Part shown: piece after piece, positions 1 through 4,868 of the stretch
Numbering within the stretch: the stretch's first letter is position 1
Layout of the letters: each line of letters begins with the position of its first letter
DNA from: Firmicutes bacterium UBA5766
Lineage (GTDB): Bacteria; Bacillota; Desulfotomaculia; Desulfotomaculales; Nap2-2B
Assembly: GCA_002418775.1 (NCBI GenBank)
Contig: DIEU01000027.1
Span: forward strand, 1-5,387
Length of the DNA stretch: 5,387 nt
Direction of reading: 5' to 3'
The notes under the pieces: generated by a model
Told to the model about the DNA's origin: nothing
Databases searched by the model: none
What the model saw: the letters and a program-made list of their open reading frames with translations, nothing else
Position numbers and translations under genes: made by a program

Positions 1-97
1 TTAAATAGGGCTGTGAATAGTAACTAATTATGATTTTTAAAATAAAATCCATAACTTATCCTCATTTCCCATCGCACACAACTCTAGCCTTAGCTAT

Positions 98-169
98 CTA
101 GTTTTTTAAAGCATTTTGCAGTATTTGTGAGAAATTCACACCGGCCTTTTCAACTTTAGCATTCAATCA
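98..169 (-). pseudogene. Cut-off C-terminal part of hicB (ribbon-helix-helix helices)
   Basis: Reading on in the same frame past the UGA at 167-169 gives LNAKVEKAGVNFSQILQNAL, then KN and a UAG at 98-100. Together with the preceding VKKSLSIPS this is the strand-helix-helix pattern at the C-terminus of HicB antitoxins. If the UGA were UGG the protein would be 126 residues, a normal family length. The tail shows no further stop or frameshift, so the lesion looks recent, or is a base-call error. Confidence 0.8.
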
Positions 170-478
170 GCTTGGAATACTTAATGATTTTTTAACTGCG
201 CGGTTATCATTTTTACGCCGATACTCTGTAGTGTCAACATCAATTAAATCGATAAAACTGTTTGATTCGCAAACTATCTTTTTCGGATCGCTTGGTTCCA
301 GAATTGTTTCATTTTTGTTTTCAGCGTCACAAAGCCACATAGATATGGCATCTCGTGCCATATCTACAGCATCGATGAGCGTTTCGCCACAGGTAAAGCA
401 CCCTGGCAAGTCGGGAGCCGCTACGTTATAGGTGTTACCTTCCAAGGTAAATATGGCTGGATAAATATATTTGGCCAT
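167..478 (-). CDS. hicB: HicB-family antitoxin, truncated by a premature UGA
   Basis: HicB antitoxins have an N-terminal domain that blocks the HicA mRNA-cleaving toxin and a C-terminal DNA-binding domain that represses their own operon. The 103-residue product shows the N-terminal domain clearly: YPAIFTLEGNTYNVAAPDLP, PGCFTCGETLIDAVDMA and AISMWLCDAE (about residues 6-53), then the start of the C-terminal strand VKKSLSIPS (95-103). The start is ATG at 478 because AAAGGAGTGG lies 8 bases upstream; the longer open frame to 535 has no such site and would overlap the preceding gene. The reading frame stops at UGA (167-169) exactly where relatives have the Trp of 'IPSWL'. The missing 22 residues are still encoded downstream. 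It follows the nfo-like gene by 53 bases on the same strand and is more AT-rich, which hints at separate acquisition. No hicA is adjacent. Family call is firm; whether the short protein works is unknown. Confidence 0.85.
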   Translation of the reverse strand: MAKYIYPAIFTLEGNTYNVAAPDLPGCFTCGETLIDAVDMARDAISMWLCDAENKNETILEPSDPKKIVCESNSFIDLIDVDTTEYRRKNDNRAVKKSLSIPS

Positions 479-486
479 GATTACCA

Positions 487-491
487 CTCCT
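487..491 (-). promoter_or_regulatory. Ribosome binding site deciding the hicB start
   Basis: On the minus strand AGGAG sits 8 bases before the ATG at 478. It fixes the start at residue MAKYIYP and excludes an upstream in-frame start at 535. Confidence 0.7.
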
Positions 492-531
492 TTCGAAAAA
501 GGGCAGCGAACTGCGGTTTCTTCTGCCAGGC

Positions 532-1389
532 TCAAATAATGCCCTTCTTATAGTCCTCGTACATCTGCTTATATATCAGGGCGTCTTCAGCCTGCCTGCC
601 GGCCGATTCGCAGATCACCGTGGCGCTCATCTTTCTTTTGGCAAGAAGTTCGGCGAGCGGGCCGAATCCGGGCCCGAAATCCTCAAGAGTCGTCCAATGC
701 CTTTTTTCACCCCCGGCCGTAAACTCCACCGGGCTGAAGTGGATGTGCAGGTTGGCCAGCTTTTCCATGCCCAGGACGTTTTCCAGCCTGTCCAGGACCG
801 CCTCGAACGCCTCCGGCTTGTCGAATCCCCCCTGGCTGGCCGCGTGCAGGTGCCCGAAGTCTACAGCCGGGACAACTTCCGGCCCGACAGCGCAGAATTC
901 AAGCACTTCCTCCAGGTTCCCCAGCTGCGCCGGTTTGCCGGCCGTTTCCGGCGCTATCCTGATGCCTGACCAGCCCTTTTCGGCGGCCTCCCGGACAATC
1001 TCGGCCAGCAGGACCAGCGCCCTGCTTTTGGCCCCGTCCCTGTCCTTCGCCCCGCCCCCGGGGTGAAACACGACAATGCGGGCGCCCATCCAGTGAGCGG
1101 CCCGTAGAGAATCAAAAAAGTGCTTTTTTGTTTTTTCACGCAGAGCAGGGTCGACGGTCCCCAGGGTGATGTAATAGGGGGCATGGATGCTTAAAGCGAC
1201 ACCGTTTTCCGCAGCCCGCTCACCCAGCCGCCGGGCCATATCTTCCCCGATGTGCACGCCCCGCACGCACTGGTACTCGTATGCGTCAAGCCCCATTTTT
1301 TTAAGCCAGGAAGGCATGTCAAGAGAGCTTTTATGCCCCTGGCGCAGAAAGGAATCCGGATTTCCCGCCGGGCCGAACCGTACCTGCAT
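532..1389 (-). CDS. nfo: Endonuclease IV-like AP endonuclease (TIM barrel, AP2Ec family)
   Basis: Members of this family cut DNA 5' to abasic sites in base-excision repair, using a trinuclear zinc centre in a TIM barrel. At 285 residues this is the normal length (E. coli Nfo is 285). Likely metal ligands in order: His69 in SIHAPYY, His109 in VVFHPGG, Glu148 in APETAGK, Asp177 and His180 in VDFGHLHA, His215/His217 in LHIHFSP, His231 in GEKRHW and Glu261 in ICES. Positions match E. coli Nfo almost one for one. The exception is the DRH motif: the residue aligned with Asp229 is Lys, with Glu228 just before it. 'HIHFS...GEKRH' suggests a distinct subfamily, so abasic-site activity is likely but not certain; a sugar-isomerase-like role is the main alternative. 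ATG at 1389 has AGGGGAT 6 bases upstream. The gene is divergent from the solute-binding gene and lies 53 bases upstream of hicB. Confidence 0.85.
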   Translation of the reverse strand: MQVRFGPAGNPDSFLRQGHKSSLDMPSWLKKMGLDAYEYQCVRGVHIGEDMARRLGERAAENGVALSIHAPYYITLGTVDPALREKTKKHFFDSLRAAHWMGARIVVFHPGGGAKDRDGAKSRALVLLAEIVREAAEKGWSGIRIAPETAGKPAQLGNLEEVLEFCAVGPEVVPAVDFGHLHAASQGGFDKPEAFEAVLDRLENVLGMEKLANLHIHFSPVEFTAGGEKRHWTTLEDFGPGFGPLAELLAKRKMSATVICESAGRQAEDALIYKQMYEDYKKGII

Positions 1390-1442
1390 GTTAAATCCCC
1401 TTTTGTCTTCAATTATGCGGTTTTTTGACCTTTTTATATGCA

Positions 1443-1461
1443 GGATATTACCATTATATCC
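1443..1461. promoter_or_regulatory. Inverted repeat in the divergent spacer, possible operator
   Basis: GGATAT and ATATCC form a perfect 6-bp inverted repeat with a 7-base spacer. It overlaps a minus-strand TATAAT (1453-1458) and the plus-strand TTACCA box, so a protein bound here could affect both divergent genes. Regulation is inferred; such short AT-rich repeats also arise by chance. Confidence 0.3.
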
Positions 1462-1476
1462 AGTATATAGTAATAT
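1448..1476 (+). promoter_or_regulatory. Possible sigma-A promoter for the solute-binding protein gene
   Basis: TTACCA (1448-1453) and TAATAT (1471-1476) are separated by 17 bases, with the expected start of transcription some 45-50 bases before the GTG start codon. The -35 matches the consensus at 4 of 6 positions. The surrounding AT-rich sequence offers other weak boxes. Confidence 0.35.
1453..1458 (-). promoter_or_regulatory. Possible -10 box for the nfo-like gene
   Basis: A perfect TATAAT occurs on the minus strand 63 bases before the nfo-like ATG. No good -35 box lies 16-18 bases upstream of it, so the call rests on the -10 alone. Confidence 0.3.
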
Positions 1477-1529
1477 AGCCGTACTCTTATTTTATCATTA
1501 TTTCCAGCCAAAAGGAAGGGAGACGAACA

Positions 1530-3104
1530 GTGAGAAGGATCCTTATCCCGGCCGCGCTGTTTCTGTCGCTGTATTTTGTGTTTTACGGTTTCGCCCGGTC
1601 GTCTGATTTTTTTAAGACAAAAAGCAGCCGGCTTGTTTTCCTGCGCCAGGATAACTGCCAGACGCTCGACCCGGCGAAGGCCGAAGACCAGGCGTCCGCA
1701 GGCGTCATCCTAAACATATTTGAAGGACTGGTCAGATTTGCGCCGGGGAACGCAAAGATCCAGCCCTGCCTGGCCGAATCGTGGGACGTATCCGGCGACG
1801 GCATGAGCTGGACATTCAAGCTCCGCCCGGGGGTTTCCTTCCAGGACGGTACGCCTTTTAACGCGCAGGCGGTAAAATTCAGCATTGGCAGGCAGCTTAA
1901 GAAAAATGCGGACAGTTCCATCACCGAGGCCTCCCTAATCTATGGCATGGTCAGGTCGGTAAATATCGTCGACAATCTTACCGTCCGCTTTGACCTGGAG
2001 TTCCCCTACGCTCCCTTCTTGAACAACCTGGCCGTGCCCTTTGCCGCCCCGGTTGTCAGCCCCGCTGCGGTTGAAAAGTACGGGCAGGAATTCTGGCTTT
2101 ACCCTTCGGGCACAGGTCCGTACATCTTAAAACGCTGGAACCGGGGGCATGAGGTTGTCTTAAGGGCAAACCAGGGCTACTGGGGCAAAAAGCCCTCGAT
2201 CAACGAGATCATCTTCCGCTCCGAACCTTCAAGCGCAAAGAGGCTGAAGCTGCTCTCGGACGGGAAGGCGGATGTAATCGAGGGATCCCCTGATCTCGAC
2301 TTAAGCCGGCTTGCCGGGAAAGGCATCTCGGTCAGCCGGGTAAATGGGATGGATATCAGCTACCTCGGATTTTACACGAATAAAAGCCCTTTTAATAACC
2401 CGAAGGTCCGGCGGGCCGCCTGCCTGAGCATAGACCGGCAGGAACTTGTCAAAACCATTTTTAAAAATAGCGCGCTTTTAGCCGACGGCCCCCTTCCGCC
2501 GGGAATCCTGGCCTATGGTGAGGATATCAGTCAGTATACCTATGATTTAAAACAGGCTGGCGAACTGCTTAAGGAAGCCGGTTATCCGGACGGTCTGAAA
2601 ATCACCCTTCTATGCTACTCCAATCCCCGGCCTTACAATCCGGCGGGGGGCAGGGAACTGGCCCGGTACCTGTCGGGGCAGCTGAACAGGGCGGGTTTCC
2701 AGGCCGGGATTGTTTCCTACCCGTGGGACCAGTTCAAAGAAGCCCTTTCCCGCCAGGAGGGCGATGCCTTCATCTACGGCTGGACATGCGAGAACTGCGA
2801 CCCGGACAACTTTCTCTACACCCTGTTTTCTTCGGAGCAGATTGCCAATTACCTCAACTCCACCCGCTATTCAAACCAGAAGGTCGACACCCTGCTGGTT
2901 ACCGCGCAGCGCATTGAGGACCCGGACCTGCGCACCCGCCTGTACCATGACGCCCAGCAGCAGCTGTTTATGGACGCGCCTGCGCTGTTTTTAAACCACA
3001 GCCTGAATGTTCTATTATCCAGCCAGGAAATCCACGGTCTGGCGCCTCAGCCGGGGGGGCCTGTTTATCTAAATTCTGTAAACAAAACGAAAACGAAAAA
3101 ATAA
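1530..3104 (+). CDS. ABC transporter substrate-binding protein, family 5 (DppA/OppA-like)
   Basis: This is an extracellular peptide-type binding protein that would deliver a peptide, nickel or similar ligand to an ABC importer. The 524 residues are full family length. Typical motifs in order: LAESWDVSGDGMSWTFKLRP then GVSFQDGTPFNAQAVKFS (81-118), SGTGPYILKRW (193-203), NPKVRRAACLSIDRQ (290-304), AGELLKEAGYPDG (343-355), GWTCENCDPDNFLYTLFSS (417-435) and RLYHDAQQQLFMDAPALFL (470-488). The last two match DppA closely, but DppA's GDNG is CENC here, putting Cys420 and Cys423 near the ligand site. The N-terminus is a hydrophobic segment (4-21) without a lipobox cysteine, so the protein may be cut after Ala22 or stay membrane-anchored. 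GTG at 1530 follows AGGAAGGG by 9 bases. No permease or ATPase gene lies nearby, so substrate and partner cannot be named. No convincing terminator follows. Confidence 0.93.
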   Translation: MRRILIPAALFLSLYFVFYGFARSSDFFKTKSSRLVFLRQDNCQTLDPAKAEDQASAGVILNIFEGLVRFAPGNAKIQPCLAESWDVSGDGMSWTFKLRPGVSFQDGTPFNAQAVKFSIGRQLKKNADSSITEASLIYGMVRSVNIVDNLTVRFDLEFPYAPFLNNLAVPFAAPVVSPAAVEKYGQEFWLYPSGTGPYILKRWNRGHEVVLRANQGYWGKKPSINEIIFRSEPSSAKRLKLLSDGKADVIEGSPDLDLSRLAGKGISVSRVNGMDISYLGFYTNKSPFNNPKVRRAACLSIDRQELVKTIFKNSALLADGPLPPGILAYGEDISQYTYDLKQAGELLKEAGYPDGLKITLLCYSNPRPYNPAGGRELARYLSGQLNRAGFQAGIVSYPWDQFKEALSRQEGDAFIYGWTCENCDPDNFLYTLFSSEQIANYLNSTRYSNQKVDTLLVTAQRIEDPDLRTRLYHDAQQQLFMDAPALFLNHSLNVLLSSQEIHGLAPQPGGPVYLNSVNKTKTKK

Positions 3105-3202
3105 GCTTTAAATAAGGAAAATTCCAGACCGGCTAACAATTCCAAATGCATAATGCGGCCAGCAATGGAAAAGATAATTTATGTAAAAAACTTCTTCAAA
3201 CA

Positions 3203-3208
3203 AGGAGG
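3203..3208 (+). promoter_or_regulatory. Ribosome binding site deciding the start of the repeat protein
   Basis: A perfect AGGAGG lies 7 bases before ATG at 3216. An upstream in-frame ATG at 3153 has no such site, so the 21 extra residues are not counted as part of the protein. Confidence 0.85.
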
Positions 3209-3215
3209 CAAAAAT

Positions 3216-4055
3216 ATGTTCCAACAGATGCAAAATGAATTTCAGGCTTTAAGGAACAACGTAAATTCCATTTCACAGCTGGCTTCGCATTTACAGCAGG
3301 ACGAAATGGCAAATTCCGCGCACCTGCAGCACCTGCAGCAGAAGGAAATTAACGCTACCCAGAATTTGCAGCACATTGCCCATTTAGCAAGAGACCTTGA
3401 GATGGGCGTGTTCAGAATCTGCAGCATGGCCCAGCAGGCCCAGACCATGGGGACATACCAGTATGGGACCCCGGGTTATACCCAGACACAGGGTTGGGCA
3501 AGCACTCCTACCATGGGAACACAGTACGGCATCGGCGGCGGATTCGGAACCACCCAGGGTTACGGAACTCAGTTTGGTTACAGCCAGCAGCCCGGATTAG
3601 GAATGCAGCAGTTTACCGATCCCAGATCATTCATCAGCCGGCAGGAGTATATGCCCAGCAGAGCCGGATACACGCTGGAAAATAGGCCGGAAAACCTCGG
3701 CATGGGTATGACGTCTTCTTTCAGCCCGAGCTGGGGAACTTCTCTGAGCAGTCCGGTCTGGATGCACCAGGATCCGAACGCCATTAACCGGGCCGGATTC
3801 ACAACGCTGAACGATCCGGCCAGCATCATTCATCAGACCGCATACACACCCAACAGGGCGGGCTACACACTGCTTAACGCTCCTGAGAACATCGGGATGA
3901 GCGCAGTGGGCAGCAACATCTCATCGTTTGCGTCGCCTGCGCTGAGCAGCTTCTCAAACCCGTACCTGAGCAGCCAGTCGGCATACATGCCCAACCGTGC
4001 AGGATTTATGCTGCAGAATGCTCCTGAGTCAAGCATGATGAGCCGTTCCTTCTAA
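3216..4055 (+). CDS. Unrecognised 279-residue Gln/Gly/Tyr-rich repeat protein
   Basis: I do not recognise this family. Three regions are visible. Residues 1-76 are a predicted coiled coil rich in Gln, Leu and His, with three 14-residue units at 23-64. Residues 78-131 are low-complexity Gly, Tyr, Gln and Thr (for example GTTQGYGTQFGYSQQPG). Residues 135-275 hold four copies of a motif like Y-x-P-N-R-A-G-Y-x-L-x-N-x-P-E-N, joined by Ser/Phe/Pro-rich linkers. There is no signal peptide and no membrane segment, and only one cysteine (Cys69). The overall style resembles structural or self-assembling proteins such as spore coat or crust components, but that is inference from composition only. The gene starts after a perfect AGGAGG, lies 111 bases after the solute-binding gene and ends at a strong terminator, so it may be transcribed alone. 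I see no clear sigma-A promoter in the gap before it. Confidence 0.85.
   Translation: MFQQMQNEFQALRNNVNSISQLASHLQQDEMANSAHLQHLQQKEINATQNLQHIAHLARDLEMGVFRICSMAQQAQTMGTYQYGTPGYTQTQGWASTPTMGTQYGIGGGFGTTQGYGTQFGYSQQPGLGMQQFTDPRSFISRQEYMPSRAGYTLENRPENLGMGMTSSFSPSWGTSLSSPVWMHQDPNAINRAGFTTLNDPASIIHQTAYTPNRAGYTLLNAPENIGMSAVGSNISSFASPALSSFSNPYLSSQSAYMPNRAGFMLQNAPESSMMSRSF
3282..3407 (+). repeat. Three 14-residue coiled-coil units in the repeat protein
   Basis: Residues 23-36, 37-50 and 51-64 align without gaps: ASHLQQDEMANSAH, LQHLQQKEINATQN and LQHIAHLARDLEMG. The period is 42 bases, or two heptads, as expected for a coiled coil grown by duplication. Confidence 0.6.
3618..3704 (+). repeat. RAG repeat 1 of the repeat protein
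   Basis: Residues 135-163 begin DPRSFISRQEYMPSRAGY and end ENRPENLGM. DP lies 14 residues before RAG, as in repeat 3 (3813-3899). Repeats 1 and 2 together resemble repeats 3 and 4, suggesting duplication of a unit of about 65 residues. Confidence 0.7.
3774..3827 (+). repeat. RAG repeat 2 (short form)
   Basis: Residues 187-204 read PNAINRAGFTTLNDPASI. The Y-x-P lead-in is lost, and the copy runs directly into the DP start of repeat 3. RAG is 43 residues after that of repeat 1. Confidence 0.6.
3813..3899 (+). repeat. RAG repeat 3
   Basis: Residues 200-228 begin DPASIIHQTAYTPNRAGY and end LNAPENIGM. It aligns without gaps to repeat 1 over 29 residues. The DNA of the copies is clearly diverged while the motif residues are kept, which suggests selection on the protein. 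Confidence 0.7.
3957..4040 (+). repeat. RAG repeat 4
   Basis: Residues 248-275 include AYMPNRAGFMLQNAPESS. RAG is 47 residues after that of repeat 3. The protein ends four residues after this repeat. Confidence 0.7.
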
Positions 4056-4076
4056 GCAGCAAAAGCAAAGCATAAC

Positions 4077-4130
4077 AAAGAAGGGGTTATCCCGAAAGTA
4101 TGCGGGCCGCCCCTTCTTTCTATTTATTTT
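4077..4130 (+). terminator. Strong rho-independent terminator after the repeat protein
   Basis: AAAGAAGGGG (4077-4086) pairs perfectly with CCCCTTCTTT (4110-4119). An inner CCCG/CGGG stem (4091-4094 with 4103-4106) extends the hairpin, and a T-rich run follows. It begins 21 bases after the stop codon. Confidence 0.88.
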
Positions 4131-4146
4131 AGACATTTTATCCCCC

Positions 4147-4175
4147 TTAACAAATCCTTCCAATCGTTTTATAAT
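4147..4175 (+). promoter_or_regulatory. Near-consensus sigma-A promoter for the 80-residue gene
   Basis: TTAACA (4147-4152) and a perfect TATAAT (4170-4175) are separated by 17 bases. It lies just after the terminator and gives a short leader of about 25 bases before the TTG start. This is one of the two best promoters in the window. Confidence 0.8.
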
Positions 4176-4194
4176 TCTGGAAACAAATAAAAAT

Positions 4195-4202
4195 GAGGTG
4201 GG
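4195..4202 (+). promoter_or_regulatory. Ribosome binding site deciding a TTG start
   Basis: GAGGTGGG ends 4 bases before TTG at 4207. The alternative in-frame GTG at 4198 lies inside this site and has no ribosome site of its own, so TTG is the likelier start. Confidence 0.65.
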
Positions 4203-4206
4203 AACC

Positions 4207-4449
4207 TTGTCTAAAGTTTTAAGGGAAGGAACTTCCTTCAGCCAGCGTGAAGTAGTCGATTTACTCGTTGAGTTTTCAACTTTTAAAGACCGCGTCATAA
4301 AAAAATTCAAAGAACTGTCCCGGGAACTGGAGGGCAAACCAAACGAGCACGAGCTCTGGGTGAACCTGTACCTGGTTTCCAGCGACTACTATGAGGAATC
4401 CGCCATTAGAAAGGCAAAGCAGGAAACCCTGCTTCAAAAAACATCCTAG
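4207..4449 (+). CDS. Small unrecognised helical protein (80 residues)
   Basis: I do not recognise this protein. It is charged and soluble-looking, with no signal peptide, membrane segment or cysteine. The sequence looks mostly helical: FSQREVVDLLVEFSTFKDRV (about 11-30), IKKFKELSRELEG (31-43), HELWVNLYLVSSDYYEES (48-65) and IRKAKQETLLQ (66-76). Support for a real gene is its own near-consensus promoter, a ribosome site spaced for the TTG start, and its position between two unrelated transcription units. A start at GTG 4198 would add three residues. It lies about 105 bases before the tRNA gene, with no terminator between them that I can see. The amphipathic helices could form a dimer or bind a partner, but no function can be given. 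Confidence 0.7.
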   Translation: MSKVLREGTSFSQREVVDLLVEFSTFKDRVIKKFKELSRELEGKPNEHELWVNLYLVSSDYYEESAIRKAKQETLLQKTS

Positions 4450-4514
4450 GCTCAAGGAATAGCGGAATAGACTTAATGGTATAGCGCACGGCACAGCTTA
4501 ACGAATAGAATAGA

Positions 4515-4543
4515 TTGCTCCCGGGCTTGCCCTGTGTTATAAT
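4515..4543 (+). promoter_or_regulatory. Promoter of the tRNA-Ala gene
   Basis: TTGCTC (4515-4520) and a perfect TATAAT (4538-4543) are separated by 17 bases. The predicted start of transcription is about 5 bases before the mature tRNA. Confidence 0.7.
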
Positions 4544-4554
4544 CAATAAATCGC

Positions 4555-4630
4555 GGGGACATAGCTCAGCTGGGAGAGCGCTAGAATCGCACTCTAGAGG
4601 TCGGGGGTTCGAATCCCCCTGTCTCCACCA
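4555..4630 (+). tRNA. tRNA-Ala, anticodon CGC
   Basis: All arms fold. The acceptor stem is GGGGACA with TGTCTCC, the D stem GCTC with GAGC, the anticodon stem CTAGA with TCTAG, and the T arm GGGGG-TTCGAAT-CCCCC. The anticodon loop ATCGCAC places CGC at 4588-4590, which reads GCG (alanine). The acceptor third pair is G3:U70, the alanine identity signal, which supports the assignment independently. The discriminator base is A, and CCA is encoded. The gene has its own promoter and terminator and therefore stands alone. Confidence 0.96.
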
Positions 4631-4659
4631 AAATTAAACTCAATAACTGATACAATGAG

Positions 4660-4683
4660 AAAGCCCGGAACTACTGGGCTTTT
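4660..4683 (+). terminator. Rho-independent terminator after tRNA-Ala
   Basis: AAAGCCCGG (4660-4668) pairs with CTGGGCTTT (4674-4682), with one G-U pair and a five-base loop. The following T run is short. It lies 29 bases after the tRNA. Confidence 0.85.
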
Positions 4684-4868
4684 CGGTGTTCTAGACTAAA
4701 TAAGGCGTTGTTTAAAGTAATACTTTTACTGCCTCCGCGACTGCTCTCCTACCCATGCTCATGAACGGGCAGGTTACAGTGAACTGATATCGATATAGAC
4801 TCCGAACTCCTGTGTGGAGCAGGATTTGTAAATAGGACGGAACTACTTAAAGAGTTGCTGGATGAGGT
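4684..4868. other. Spacer with possible gene remnants
   Basis: No intact gene is visible between the tRNA terminator and the yjbQ stop. On the minus strand a frame open from 4846 down to a TAA at 4712-4714 ends in TCPFMSMGRRAVAEAVKVLL, which reads like a natural protein C-terminus. On the plus strand a frame from 4783 (DSELLCGAGFVNRTELLKEL) runs into the antisense of yjbQ. They overlap, so at most one is real. Neither has a start codon with a ribosome site. I cannot assign either to a family. Confidence 0.25.

Noticed and set aside
167..169. UGA read as tryptophan by an alternative genetic code
   Set aside because: The neighbouring nfo-like gene uses UGA as its natural stop at full family length, so UGA is a stop in this genome.
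503..514. Hairpin GCAG-TTCG-CTGC with TTTT after it on the minus strand, between the nfo-like gene and hicB
   Set aside because: The stem is only 4 bp and the T run short; too weak to call a terminator or attenuator.
479..535. N-terminal extension of HicB to 535
   Set aside because: It overlaps the end of the nfo-like gene, has no ribosome site and does not resemble HicB; ATG at 478 has a good site.
620..1184. Several long open frames on both strands across the nfo-like gene
   Set aside because: They are shadows of a GC-rich gene: low-complexity Ser/Pro/Arg products without ribosome sites or known motifs.
2612..2994. Alternative frames inside the solute-binding protein gene
   Set aside because: The main frame carries clear family 5 motifs throughout this stretch.
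3140..3170. TTCCA...TGGAA as a terminator or operator after the solute-binding gene
   Set aside because: Five-base arms 21 bases apart with no T run; likely chance.
3153..3215. Upstream ATG start for the repeat protein
   Set aside because: It lacks a ribosome site, and a perfect AGGAGG serves the ATG at 3216.
4276..4494. Minus-strand frame across the 80-residue gene
   Set aside because: Cys/Phe/Leu-rich shadow frame with no ribosome site; the plus frame has promoter and ribosome site.
4603..4630. tRNA 3' end as a phage attachment site
   Set aside because: I find no second copy of the tRNA 3' end elsewhere in the window and no integrase gene.
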